64,000 nucleotides of DNA. Origin: Silene conica. Its lineage: Eukaryota > Streptophyta > Magnoliopsida > Caryophyllales > Caryophyllaceae. Location of the stretch: assembly GCA_029255685.2 (NCBI GenBank), contig CM055312.2, positions 50,874,202 through 50,938,201 on the forward strand, in the 5' to 3' direction. The notes under the pieces were generated by a model, which ran no database searches, was not told where the DNA came from, and was given only the letters and a program-made list of their open reading frames with translations. This document shows positions 10,281 to 22,543 of the stretch, piece by piece. A program made the translations under genes and the position numbers. Within the stretch, counting starts at the first letter, position 1. Each line of letters begins with the position of its first letter.

Positions 10281-13200
10281 ATGCCTCCGCGAAGGGACAA
10301 TGTCGCTAACATCACGCAAGAAGAATTGGACCGTTTGATAGCTGAAAATGAGGCCCTAAAGGTTAAACGCATGGATTCCGCAAAAATGAGCACAATCATC
10401 GCGAGGCATCACCCTACCCAATTCACCGGGGAGGGGGAACCTCATCTGCTGGGAGCCTGGTGCCGGGAATTCAGTAACCTATTCGAGTTGGTGGATTGCC
10501 CTGAAGAATTGAGGGTTGACCAAGCAGCCCACTATCTGAGGGGTATGGCTGGAGACTGGTGGACCGGGAACAAGGGAGAGATCCGAGAGGCAGCTCTAGA
10601 GGATGGGACCGAGTTTGTTGCTTGGATCGCATTCAAAAAGATCTTGTATGAGGTATTTCTACCAGAATTCCAGAAAAGCAAGCTAAGGGAGGAGTTTGAT
10701 ACATTTAGGATGACGGAAGACATGACAGTAGAGGCTTACTACAGAAAATTTATCCAGTTGGTGAGCTATGTGGGGGACATGGGATTTGATGATGCCATGC
10801 TAGCAATGAAGTTTGAGAGGGGGTTGTCAATCGCTATTAAGAAGAGACTGATTGCGGCTCCGCCTACCACAGTCTGGGACATCTATTTACGGGCTGGGGC
10901 GGCGGAGAGGCTCTCGGAGATGATAAAAGAGGACAAGAAGTCAAAGTCAGAAAAGAGGAAGGCTGAAGGGGTAACTGAGAGTTCAGGGTCGAAAAAGCAA
11001 AGCACTAACAAGTTCAGTGGGTATTTCAGTAACAGTGCATCTGGGGGTGTGAGGAACCAGAGTGGGGGCAGCTACAGGAGTGGGGGTTCTGGCAGTGGTT
11101 CGGTTGGAATAGTCTGTTTCGGCTGTGGAAAGACGGGGCACAAGCAGGCAGTTTGTCGCTCTTCTGGAGGAAATTAGTCCGGGGGTTATCGTACACCTAC
11201 ATCCGGATATCAGGGATCCCGCACTCAGTCCTATAGTAGCAGTGGCTATCGCACACCCATGACAAACTATGGTGGGGGTGGGAAGTCTGGAGGGAGCAGC
11301 AATTATCAAAGGAGCTATAACAACTATCAGAACCGCTCGTACCAGAACCATTATAATGGAGGAGGAAGCAATCAGAAGACGGGAGCAGAAGGGAACCAGC
11401 AGGCTGGGACATCTGGTGCCAGTCAGAGTGGGGTCAAATCCAGTGGCAAGCTTTTTGCCATGGGAAAGCAGGCAGCCAAGGATGATGCTCATGTGGTAAC
11501 CGGTACTTTTTTTGTGAACTCTAAACCTACTTTTGTACTTTTCGATTCCGGTGCCACCCATTCTTTTGTGTCTAGAGATCATGTTAAGGCCTTGGGACTT
11601 GAGAGATTCGACTGGGTCGCGGACTCAGTGACCATACCTTCAGGAGAGTCAATAGCTTGTAATAGGGTTTATGGGAGTGTACCCATCAAAATCGGGGAAG
11701 CAATTTTCTATTGTGACCTCATAGAATTTCCGTTGGGGGGTTTTGAGGTGATCCTAAGGATGGACTGGCTGGGGAAGTATAAAGCTTTTATCGATTGTCA
11801 TCAAAAGAAGATTTCATTGAAGGGACCTAAGGGAGTGAGGGTGTCTTACAAGGGATATCGAGTCAAACCCAAAATCAAGTTCATTTCCGGCAATACTCTT
11901 AAGTCTGGTTTAAGGAAGGGAGAGAGTCTAATCTTATGCCAAATGTGGGATTGTGAGGCTGAAACCCCCAAGACTAGTGAGATACCTGTGGTACGGGAGT
12001 TTGAGGGAGTATTCCGAGATAACGTTCCGGGGTTACCGCCGAGGAGGGAAGTGGAATTTTCCATTGACCTAAAACCAGGGGCGGGACCAATATCTAAATC
12101 ACCGTACCGTATGGGACCGAAAGAGATGGAGGAGTTGAAGAAGCAGTTGGATGAACTAGTTGAAAAAGGGTTCATTCGACCTAGTGTGTCGCCCTGGGGA
12201 GCACCCGTTTGGTTTGTGAAGAAGAAGGATGGGAGTTTGAGGCTGTGCGTTGACTATCGAGAGCTGAACAATGTGACCATCAAGAACCGTTACCCTTTGC
12301 CAAGAATTGACGACTTGTTTGACCAGTTAAGTGGAGCTGGGGTTTTCTCCAAGATTGATTTGAGATCCGGGTATCATCAGTTGAGAATAAAGGATGAAGA
12401 TATTCCAAAGACCGCTTTCAGAACGAGGTATGGCCACTATGAATTTGTGGTTATGCCATTTGGATTGACTAATGCTCCAGCTGTGTTCATGGACTTGATG
12501 AATCGAGTCTTTAGCCCATATCTGGACAAGTTCGTGGTGGTATTCATAGATGATATCCTGGTGTATTCCAAGAATGCAGAAGAGCACGAGGATCATTTGA
12601 GAAAAGTACTTCAGACCCTAGAGGAGCATAAACTCAATGCTAAGTTGAGTAAGTGCGAGTTCTGGTTGGAGAAAGTCGCATTTCTGGGGCATGTCATTTC
12701 AAAGGAGGGGGTGTCTGTTGACCCTAGTAAGATCGAGGCTGTGACTAGGTGGCAGAGTCCGAAGAATGTGAGTGAGATTCAAAGCTTCCTGGGATTGGCT
12801 GGATATTATCGGAGATTTGTCAAAGATTTTTCAAAGATAGCAAAGCCGTTGACGTCGTTAATGAGGAAAGAGAACCGTTTTGTCTGGGATGAGAGTTGTG
12901 AGAAGGCCTTCCTGACCCTTAAGGAACGTCTGACAACAGCTCCTATCCTTGCTTTGCCAGTTGGGAGTGATAATTTCGAAGTTTATACTGACGCTTCGAA
13001 GCATGGGTTGGGTTGTGTGCTAATGCCGAATGGGAGAGTAATAGCGTATGCTTCTCGCCAATTAAAGACCTATGAAGAAAATTATCCAACTCATGATTTA
13101 GAATTGGGAGCAGTGGTCTTTGCACTAAAGTTGTGGCGCCATTATCTTTATGGAGCTATTTTCAAGGTGTTTTCTGATCATAAGAGTCTGAAGTATATCT

Positions 13201-14879
13201 ACACCCAAAGAGAGTTGAACATGCGACAGAGGAGGTGGATAGAGTTAATTGGAGACTATGATATGCAGATTGTCTACCACGAAGGCAAGGCGAATGTGGT
13301 AGCTGATGCCCTAAGTAGGAAGTCAGTTCATGCTTTGAGTTGTGCCAAATCGCGAGTGAGGTTGCATGGCGAATTAAGGGAGATGGGAATTTTCATGATC
13401 CGGAAAGGGGATGCTCTTAGTGACTTGACAGTGGAGCCGGAGCTGTATGGTGAGATTCGGGAGTTGCAAAGTACTAATGCGAGAATCCAGAAGTGGCGCA
13501 AGGTGGTGGAGAGTGAGGGTGATGGGGCTGCATCTAAGTTCAGTATTCATACCGACGGTAGTTTGAGGTTCAGTGGGCGATGGTGTGTTCCGCATGTTGA
13601 GGAACTAAAGAAGAAAATCCTGACTGAAGCTCATGCTACTCCATATTCCGTTCACCCAGGGGGTGATAAGTTGTATAAAGATCTTAAGAAGATGTTCTGA
13701 TGGCCTAATATGAAGAAGGAAGTCGCTGAGTTTGTTTCTAGGTGCTTGACATGTCAGAGGGTGAAAGGGGAGCATAAGAGACCTCAGGGGAAAGTTCAAC
13801 CTTTGGATGTGCCAGAGTGGAAGTGGGAGAACATCTCGATGACCTTTATTGTGGGGTTGCCTCGAACTCAGAGGGGCAACAACATGATTTGGGTGATTGT
13901 GGATCGTTTAACTAAGTCTGCTCACTTCATTCCGATGAAAGATACGTGGAGTAAAGCTGAGTTGGCTAAGTCATATGTGCAGAATGTGGTCAAATTGCAT
14001 GGTGTACCTAAGGATATCGTTTCAGATCGAGACTCGAGGTTCATATCTAGATTTTGGCAGGAGTTGCAGGCCGCTTTGGGTACTCAATTGAAGATGAGTA
14101 CTGCTTTCCATCCAGCTACTGACGGTCAGACTGAGAGAACGATTCAGACCCTTGAGGATATGTTGAGAGCATGCGTTCTTGAGTTCGGAGGATCTTGGGA
14201 GGATCGACTGGGGTTGATAGAGTTTTCGTATAACAACTGCTATCATGCCAGTATAGCGATGGCTCCTTTTGAGGCTTTGTACGGGAGGAAGTATCGAAGC
14301 CCTGTGTGTTGGGATGATCGAGCCGATGTTGTGACTTTAGGGCCGGATATTATTCAGGAGATGGTGGAGCAGGTTCAGATTATTCGACAGAAAATGAGGG
14401 CCGCCCAGGATCGACAGAAGAGCTATACAGATCTAAAGAGGAGCGATATTTCGTTCGAGGTCGGAGAGAAAGTTCTACTTAAAGTATCTCCGATGAGGGG
14501 TGTAATGAGATTCGGCAAGCGTGGTAAACTGAGTCAGAAATTTATTGGACCGTTTGAGATCTGGGACAGAGTTGGGGAAGTGGCATACAGATTAGCGTTA
14601 CCTCCAGCTTTATCCAAGGTCCATAATGTGTTACATGTGTCCCAGTTGAGGAAGTATGTGAGTGATCCATCACATGTGCATCAGCACGAGGTGATTGAGG
14701 TAGATGAACAGTTGGCATATGTCGAGACTCCGAAAGAGATTCTGGACAGGAAGGTACGGAAGACTCACAATGGGGAGACGTCCTTGGTGAAAGTCTTGTG
14801 GACAAATTATAATCAGGAAGAGGCTACGTGGGAGCCTGAGGCATCTATGAGGGAGCGTTACCCACATTTGTTTGATTGA
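10281..14879 (+). pseudogene. gag-pol polyprotein of chromovirus, two in-frame stops
   Basis: One reading frame of 1,533 codons. I start it at the ATG giving MPPRRDN, the start shared with the sister copy; an in-frame ATG lies upstream at 10236. Domains: gag (HYLRGMAGDWW) with CCHC knuckle near residue 279; aspartic protease with DSGA near 422; RT with FIDD around 757; RNase H with TDAS and SDHKSL; integrase with zinc-binding H/C residues, catalytic D near 1208, SDRDSRF and the QTERTIQ glutamate; a chromodomain-like end. Stops at 11175 (TAG where the sister copy has a Gln codon) and 13698 (TGA where Trp is expected) would split it into three products. Otherwise the frame is intact, so the stops are recent. 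A stop-suppressed Gag/Pol arrangement is possible for the first but unlikely, since the sister copy lacks it. Confidence 0.93.
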
Positions 14880-15033
14880 GGTAAGTTACGCGGACGTAAC
14901 TATTCTTTAAGGGGGGTGGAATGTAACATTCTGCGATTTAAGTAAACTTTTTGTCATGCTTTGTTTCCAAGTTCGTTGAGTTGGTTTGTTTTGTCACCTA
15001 AGTGGGGATGAACTTCGGGACGAAGTTCAATTT

Positions 15034-15046
15034 AAGGAGGGAAGAC
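15034..15046 (+). other. Polypurine tract of chromovirus
   Basis: AAGGAGGGAAGAC directly precedes the 3' LTR start TGTAATACC, the expected site of plus-strand DNA priming. Confidence 0.85.
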
Positions 15047-17070
15047 TGTAATACCTCGAATTTTGGGCACGATTGTATCTTAATTGTTTATATGTATATG
15101 TGTGTGTATCGTGCTAGTTATGGGGTTCGAACTAGGGATCTCTTATATATGTGTCATGCTTGTGGTAGGGTTCGAACTTGGGATCGCTAGGTGAGGGTCT
15201 TGGGCCTCGATTTCCGTGTAAACACAAGGAGCCCATGACTCACGTAAACTCAAGTGTTATGAAACCCACACACACACCTTACTCCCGCCGCCCTATAAGA
15301 AGTAGTTCGACCTAGTTTCTGACCTATCTTCAAACACCACCACTACCCTAGTTGCTCAGCCGCCACCACACTCCAGAAAGATCAGACCCCCACGGTTGTT
15401 TGGCTCTGTCTAACCCCCTCGATCCGAGTCAGGAAACAGGTATGCGTAGCCTGTGTCATTTCGTTTATAATTTATTTAAATTTGCTTATGATCGTTGCTC
15501 TTTCGAGAGGGGTTTGAGTGTCGGGGTTGTGTTAGTTTTTGTGTTATTGTTTTGCTAGTGTTTGAAGGTTGGTCAGGGGGTTAGTCACGGTGGTTTTGGG
15601 GTGTCAGGTATGGTGTAAAAGGGGTGGTCGTTCTTCTGTCTGGTTCTCGGTTTTAGTCGAGGGTCAGGGTTGTCGTCACAGGAGGTGTAAGGGGGTGGTA
15701 CCACTGTTGACTCGGGGGAGGTAGTCACAGTGGCACCACAGTGGTGTCTAGTGCGGGTGTCAGGGCGTGTCAGGGTGGTGGTTCCAGGGGTTGTCAAGGG
15801 CGAATGGCGGTGTCGATGGTGGTTTGAATCTTCAGCACAGGGAGTACAGTTGGGAGTCAGACCTGGGTTGGTGGGTTATGGTCTGACTCGCCGGCGGTGG
15901 TCGCGTGGTTTGGTGGTGCCAGGGAGGTAGTGGGGTGTCGGCTGTGTCGAAGGGGGGTGTCTGCCGGTGGTCGAATTGGTGGTTTACGTTGGTGTTGAGG
16001 GTCGAAGTCGGGGTGAAGGAGGAGTCGGGTTTGGGCTGATCTTGTTTTCGTTAATTCGACTTTGACGGTTTTACATAATATTATTATTAATATTATTAAT
16101 GTTATTATTAATATAATGGAAGTATTTTATTTATAATATTTTAGTTGTGATATTTCTTCTAAGTAATAAAAGCCGTCTTTCGTTCTTTTTATTAATTCTT
16201 TATCGCGTAGTTGAAGTTTATGAGTCGGGAATCTATAAGTTGGGGAAGTTTCTATTTATGGAAAATTTCCTTTTATAAAGGGTTTCTATTTTTGGAAACT
16301 TTCCATTTATGGAAGGTTTCTAATTAAAGTAAGTATAGGTTGTTATGGGGTTCGGGAAGTACATTAATGTGTTACATGTACGTGTTTAGGTAGCGAGTTT
16401 CGTGTGGAACACTTCTAACGAGCTTGGACGTAACTACATTTCCTGCTATTCCAGGTAGGGGAAATACTGGTATATGATGATGTGTAACCTGATTTATTTG
16501 GTATTAAGCATGCTTGTTATATAATATCATGTGTTCGTTATATTGTATTATTCATATCATTTTGTGATACACTACGAGGTGATGAGATAATGGGTCTTGT
16601 GATTGGTGCGGAGATAATGGGTCTTGTGATTGGTGCGGAGATAATGGGTCTTGTGATCGGTGTGGAGAAGTTCAACTTTCTATTTATAGTAATGTGGTTT
16701 CTTTACAGTTTTTCTCTACTCAACCTCGTGGTTGACCCTGTGTATTCGTGATCACCTGTGATGAACCAATTTATTGGGGAGCAGATTGATAGGTGTTGAG
16801 ACTATAGGAGCTAAGGGAAGGGAGAAGCATGGACCCGGACCTGCCTAGAGTCTAGATCACCATAATAGTTGTTTTACGAGTTGTACTTTTATTTCATCAA
16901 GACAGTTTTTATAATTCAGTTGTATAAACTCGTTCTTTGAGTTAACTTTATCAATTTAAAGTACTGTTTATCTTTCCTTTGTATCTACTGTCTCGGGAAA
17001 CCGAGATGGTAACATCCCTATTTATCTAGGTAGTCCTAGTACAGGCCCTTAAATAAATGAGGGTGTTACA
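15047..17070 (+). repeat. 3' LTR of chromovirus (2,024 bp)
   Basis: Same length as the 5' LTR and nearly identical (about 13 substitutions by eye, mostly transitions). It ends GGTGTTACA followed by the TSD AGGAC. Confidence 0.95.
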
Positions 17071-17266
17071 AGGACCCACATTGTTGTTTACGTATTGAAT
17101 TAATTATCGAATAAATTAAAAATAATTAAATTGTGAAATATAACAATTAAATTTGAAAATTTAACGATAGAAAATGTTGACAAAAATAATGTAACGATAA
17201 AAAAAATTCAAAAAAATTCAAAAATTTTTTTTCAAAACATCTTTAAATTTTATAAAATATTCGTAG
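17071..17266. other. AT-rich spacer between two LTR elements
   Basis: Starts with the TSD AGGAC and ends with the TSD CGTAG (17262-17266). It is very AT-rich, with A and T runs. It is presumably the pre-existing locus, perhaps more of the outer Ty3 element. No gene seen. Confidence 0.7.
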
Positions 17267-18485
17267 TGTTGGGAAATGTGTCCTCAACAATAGTGCGATC
17301 ACGACAGTGATAAAAATCATTGTCATAAATCTTATAAGAATATGCAAGGGACGATCCAATATTGATTTAGTCAACTGACCAACATTAATCGGTAATGATT
17401 GGCTGACTAGAGTTTGACATTACTATCGTATGACGGTGGTGGTCAGTTGATCCCTTTAGGTCACACCTATAGGACAAACCCCTTAAATAATATATTGATT
17501 AATTGTATAGGATACAGATTGATCGATATTCTTAAAACCGTATATTGAGAAACCAGAGGTTGAATCTTAAAGTAAGATTTATATTTGAAATTGAAATGTA
17601 TCAATTATCAAATATTAATCGATATTTTAGAAATGTCGAAATTATAATGAATGGTTCATGGTTATTACAAACGTTGTTAATATATCGTATCGACGATTAT
17701 TACGATAACCATATGTTGGGACGGTAATTACGAATTACTAAAATAATTTGTTAAATATGATTTAATTAATTTAGAAATATTGTTTATATGATAAATATAT
17801 TTTAAATTAATACAATTGAATTATGTCACATAAGATGTCACATATTACACAATTGTACAAATTACAAATTGTAAAATGGAAGTCCATTTTACAATTTGTT
17901 TGAATTAATGGACAAAGACACAATCATTAGAAAGGTAAGATGCCTAATAGTAGGCATGCAACCCTAACCTTATGTAAAGACAAAGGGGATCTAAATTGGC
18001 CTTGATTTACAAGGTTCACACGCCTAAACCAAAACCCAACATAATATATATGTGATGTACACATTATATTGAACTCACCTAAGTCATTTTCTAGAGTAAG
18101 AAAAGACTCATAAATCCTCTATGTATATTTTCTAAGCATAAGAAAATAAAAACTCTCTAAATATTATTTACATAATATTTTAGTAAGCTAGTAAATGAAT
18201 ATTAGTTTACGGTTTTGAGATAACCGATTCCATCACCTAGCTCGTGTTCGTGTTTCGGTGTTTGAGGGTAGGTCTTGGGTGCATCGTAAAGGAGGCAAGC
18301 TATTTTGGTTGCTCCGTGGAGGATCGTCCTAGCACTTATTCGGACCGTTTGTAAGCCCCTTCTCGTTATTGTTCCGCATTCACTTTGCATGCATAAGATC
18401 GACTAAATTAATATGAGTTTAATTAGTAAAATTAGTAAGACTAAAAATAAAACTAGTTAGTATGACTATACTCGGTTTTCCAACA
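17267..18485 (+). repeat. 5' LTR of gag-only element (1,219 bp)
   Basis: Bounded by TGTTGGG and CCAACA. It includes the inverted pair AATTGTAAAATGGA/TCCATTTTACAATT near 17870-17900. It differs from the 3' LTR at about five positions. Confidence 0.95.
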
Positions 18486-18486
18486 A

Positions 18487-18498
18487 GTGGTATCAGAG
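18487..18498 (+). other. Primer binding site of gag-only element
   Basis: GTGGTATCAGAG lies directly after the 5' LTR end CCAACA and is complementary to the 3' end of initiator tRNA-Met. Confidence 0.9.
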
Positions 18499-20705
18499 TA
18501 TTAGGTTGCTTGCATTCAACTCGATTTTATACGTTTTTGCGAGAAAATGCGATTTTAATTAAAAACGAAAATGGTTAGTACATATAGGACATGCACGAAA
18601 ATCATATTGCATGTATATTTTCTGGTCTTAAAATAGTTTTAAGTCATTTTGATGATTTATGGAATAATATTGTTCAATATTGTAATTAAATTGTTTAATT
18701 CATGTTCTAAATCGGTTAAAAATGTTTTATTATGGGAAAAATAGCTAAATAATGTTTCTGGCCATGAATTTTAAATATGTTCTCACATGCATTTAACATA
18801 TTATGAATATATAATTTTCGAAATTTTTGAGGGTTTTATGCATGGTTTATGATTTTTAATGGTTAAATAGTCATAAAATGAGTTAAATATGGGATAAATA
18901 GTTATATTATGAATTTAACTATAAAAATTTTTGTAGATGTCACATGCAATATATAAAATATTTTCCAGAAATTTTTCTTTAATATTGCATGAATATTGAT
19001 TTTTATCGTAAAAATCGTAATATTAGTGACATATTTTAGCTTAAATAGTTTAAGTTCGAATTTGACCATAAAAATTTAATATAGTGTCATATGTATTATT
19101 TCTAGCATGCATGTGAATTTTGAGCTATTAATCTCGAATATTGCATGAGAAATTATTTTAATCGGTAAAAGCGCGTAATATATGACACAAATTATTAAAA
19201 ATAGTAAATGTTGCTAAAATGGTCCGAAAAATTCACCCATATTAGTCATATTATATATGATCATCAACATATTTTTATTTAGTGCCAAAAGTTTCTGAAA
19301 TTTTAAATTTTAATTTTAAAAGTTAAAGTTGAAATTGAGTGTTTAAGGAGTCATAATCATTACTTTTCAGCTCTAAAACAGTGTGCATCTGTTTTTTCCT
19401 GCATTTTTCAGTCACTTTGAGTGTCTAGGAAGATGTAAAAATTATATTGGTATTTTATTTACATAATTTTTGAATTAATTTTGAATTTTTCGATATATTA
19501 TGCATATTATACGGCTATTTTACGAAATAAATGGTGTATTTCGAAAATATTTAATTTTTAAGGATCTGAAATTTTTGAAAATTTTCAGTATGTTCAAAAT
19601 TTTGAATTTTGAATTTTCGAAATTTTTATGACTCGTTTGATTATTTTAATGCTATTTCCCGTAAAACCGATTAAAACCGAACAATTTTAAAATAAGTTAA
19701 GTTAATTTTCGAAATTTGAGTAAGACTAAATTTTGAATCCTAAAATGTGTTAGGAAACTTAACTAAATTGTGAATAGAGATTCATAGAGTGATTAGTGAT
19801 TTTAAAATTGTTTAAATCACGTTATTCCATAAAACCGTGTTATTACGAATAACGATATTTAAAACGTGTTTAAATAGTACGATTTGGCTTAGGTTTTGCA
19901 TTTTACATAAGCATTTCATATTTAATTATTATTTATGAATGTCATATTTTATTTACGTAATTTTGGAATTATGTAATTTACTTAGTATGGCCTTAGATTT
20001 TAATCGATATTTCCCGTAATGTAAGGGTTTATCGATTCGGTTGTAATTTAATGTGATCTCGTATCACTTTATTTTGTTGTTTTATTTTATTTTATAATGT
20101 ATAAAATAGATAGAAAATTTGTAATTAATTGTAATTCTGGAGATCCTTGAAGACGGTGCCATTTCGGAAAGGAGTTCCGACCAAGACGGAGTTTGCCTTG
20201 GGATGCGTGTCGCGTGTGAAGTTCAAGGGACCAAAGGAGTTGGTTTCCGAATTTGTAATTTACTTTATTTTCTATTTTAGGAAAGGCCATACTAGGGTTT
20301 TATTTATGCTTTTAAGTTTTTATGCTTTTATTTATGCTTATCATGTTTGCATGCATAGCCAAATCGTCATCCAAACTCATGCATTTCATCGATTTTATCG
20401 ACCGTGTCAATTAATTTATCGATAATTCACCGACTTAGTTCACTTAAAGGAGATAGATAATAAATTGACAAGATCTCTTACGTTATTTAAAAATCGAGAC
20501 ATAGCCTTACCAAAAAGTAAAGGACCCAAGAAGGATCTTCTTCATAAGGGAGTAGGCTCGGCTAAACCGGGGTGCAAACCTTATTACGTTGGTGAAGTGG
20601 GGTAATATGATTACTTATTCTCAAAATTTGGTTGATCTCGACGAAGGTATTCGAGCCACCGTAGTGGTAATAAGTTCGGGCTAAGATAAGAATTAGTGTA
20701 ATTTT
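18499..20705 (+). other. Long non-coding leader of gag-only element
   Basis: AT-rich sequence with many repeated words such as TTTTAAAATT and CATGCAT; no credible coding frame. It continues after the MITE to the gag start at 21510. Such a leader would be the 5' UTR of genomic RNA and may hold packaging signals. Confidence 0.6.
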
Positions 20706-21250
20706 TAGGGGTGTTCATTCAGTGGTCCGGACCAAAGACCAGACCGGACCGGACCATTTGGTCCGGACCAGACAGGACCGAATTTTATTTGGTCCGGTCC
20801 ACGGTCCACCTATTTGCTCTAGTTTGGTCTTCGGTCCGGTCCTGGACCAAACCGAATGGACCGCGGACCGGACCATGGACCGAACTTATATGAGAAATGA
20901 ATTATCTAAATTGTAATATTATTAATTTTATTTCTACTTAGTCTACGTGTATTATAACATGTATAATTATGTAGTTAAATCTAGTAAAAAGATAATGGTG
21001 CTAATTTTGATCGTTATAAATTTCTCGAGTTCTAATTTTACATGTCAAATCAAGTCAATGACAATCATATTTGGTCCAGTTTGGTCCATTTGGTCCGGTC
21101 CGGTCCGGTCCACAACTTTTTATGGCCCAGACCGGACCAGACCAATATTAATACGGTCCGGTCCTCGGTCCACCCTTTATCCCTTATTTGGTCTTCGGTC
21201 CAGAGGGTTTGGTCCGGTCTGGTCCGGTCCCGGACCAATGAACAGCCCTA
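20706..21250 (+). mobile_element. hAT-type MITE built from GGTCCGG repeats
   Basis: 545 bp with terminal inverted repeats TAGGGGTGTTCATT / AATGAACAGCCCTA and an exact 8-bp TSD GTAATTTT (20698-20705, 21251-21258), diagnostic of hAT-superfamily insertion. Both subterminal parts consist of many GGTCCGG/CCGGACC words in both orientations, like transposase-binding repeats of hAT elements. The middle is AT-rich. Predicted proteins over the repeats are artefacts. Nested in the leader of the gag-only retrotransposon. Confidence 0.9.
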
Positions 21251-21509
21251 GTAATTTTATCGACCGAGAGTTCTAAAAGTAGAATCGATTAAGGAGTTAA
21301 TCTACCGAGTCACATTAATGAGGGATGTATCGGCTAAACCGTGCCCGAGTTAGTGTGTATTTGGGTCTCGGGATCATTTACTTAATTGGGTAAGAGATCA
21401 TTAAGTAAATGCTTAACTTGTTTAAAATTTACAAGTTTATTTATTAAAACGATAATTGTGTTTTAATTCCTTTATTTTATTGTAGTTCAATTTCGATTTT
21501 CAATCATCA

Positions 21510-22436
21510 ATGGCAAATAACGCTCCACCTCTCCCACATCACGTTTCATGGCTTCGGTATTTTATGGATCGTTGCAAGCTTGAGAAGCATGGCGCCAATT
21601 TTAAGGATTGGGACGCCCAATTGGTGTTGGCCGCGGAAGCCGACGATAAGACTCGTTATCTTACCATTGCCGCTCCTCCCACTCCCGGTGCTCGTTCATC
21701 GGAAGCGACTCGTGAGGCCTATGAGACCTACATGAAGGAGTCACATGCTTTGAAGAACGTGCTTATATTTTCGATGGAGCCGGATCTCCAAAGAAGAATG
21801 ATTAAGCTAGCCACGGCTAATGAGATATACACTAGAGTTGCGACCATGTTTTCGCAAGCTCCTAGGGTAATCCAATATGAGGCGGCCTCCGCCTTCTTTG
21901 ATTTGACTTTAAAGGAAGGTCAAAAGGTTAGTCCTCATGTGCTCAAAATGGTTGAGCTAGCCGAAACCTTGAAGATACAAGGGGTGAATGTTCCCGACTC
22001 GCTTATTGTTGACAAAATCCTTCTCTCCCTCAACAAAGTGAAATCGTATGTTCAATTTCGAGTAAATTATAACATGCGCAATCAAGAAACCTCCTTGGAC
22101 GAGTTACATAAGATGTTAGTCCAAGCGGAGAGGGATATGAGGCTTAATGAGAGTTCCACAAAGGATGTTCTAAATATCGAGACGAAAAGCAAGGGGAAGT
22201 TTAAGCGCAAGGCTAAAAAGGGTAAAAATGTCAAAGCTTTCAAACCCGCATCTCCTAAGGAGGAGACTTTTACGAAAGGGACTTCTTCTTCGTCGTCATC
22301 AAAGGTTGATGACAAGTGCCATTATTGCACTAAGATGGGGCATTGGAAGCGGAATTGCCCGAAGTATCTCCATGACCTCAAAGCCGGAAGGGTTCTTGCA
22401 GTAGGTATAAATTCTCGTCTAATTCATGTTATTTAA
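21510..22436 (+). CDS. Gag protein of the gag-only retrotransposon
   Basis: 308 codons from MANNAPPLPHHVSWLRYF. The N-terminal two thirds is a Copia-type gag domain (about residues 10-215: helical, with MDRCKLEKHG and SFMEPDLQRR-like segments). It is followed by a lysine-rich linker, a serine run and one CCHC zinc knuckle (CHYCTKMGHWKRNC, near residue 270) for nucleic acid binding. A donor-like GGTATAAA at about 22402 and an acceptor-like TTTTAAAG at about 22497 would give an alternative end in a short KDKGKEKEKE tail with stop at 22543, so the 3' end may be spliced. The frame is fully open, unlike the other retroelement genes here, suggesting recent selection or a recent insertion. Confidence 0.9.
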   Translation: MANNAPPLPHHVSWLRYFMDRCKLEKHGANFKDWDAQLVLAAEADDKTRYLTIAAPPTPGARSSEATREAYETYMKESHALKNVLIFSMEPDLQRRMIKLATANEIYTRVATMFSQAPRVIQYEAASAFFDLTLKEGQKVSPHVLKMVELAETLKIQGVNVPDSLIVDKILLSLNKVKSYVQFRVNYNMRNQETSLDELHKMLVQAERDMRLNESSTKDVLNIETKSKGKFKRKAKKGKNVKAFKPASPKEETFTKGTSSSSSSKVDDKCHYCTKMGHWKRNCPKYLHDLKAGRVLAVGINSRLIHVI

Positions 22437-22543
22437 TCAATTTTTGTATATTGATACAAGTTATTGATTCTCACCCGTTTAAAAATTGTTTTAAAGGGGC
22501 TCCTACCAAAGACAAAGGCAAGGAGAAGGAGAAGGAAACTTGA

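Larger units (their letters stand above)
7711..17070 (+). mobile_element. Near-complete Tekay/Del-like chromovirus (Ty3/gypsy)
   Basis: Complete LTR structure of 9,360 bp: LTRs of 2,024 bp each, a PBS complementary to initiator tRNA-Met right after the 5' LTR, one gag-pol frame (10281-14879), a polypurine tract before the 3' LTR, and the TSD AGGAC. Domain order gag, protease, RT, RNase H, integrase, chromodomain-like C-terminus is that of chromoviruses; the long LTRs and C-terminal sequence suggest the Tekay/Del clade (inference). By eye the LTRs differ at about 13 positions, so insertion was recent. Two nonsense codons mean this copy is not autonomous as it stands. Confidence 0.95.

Noticed and set aside
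10983-11582. 199-residue minus-strand frame opposite gag-pol
   Set aside because: Shadow of the true chromovirus coding strand.
20711-21276. Overlapping frames rich in GP/WSGP and RTxxD
   Set aside because: Translations of GGTCCGG repeats of a MITE.
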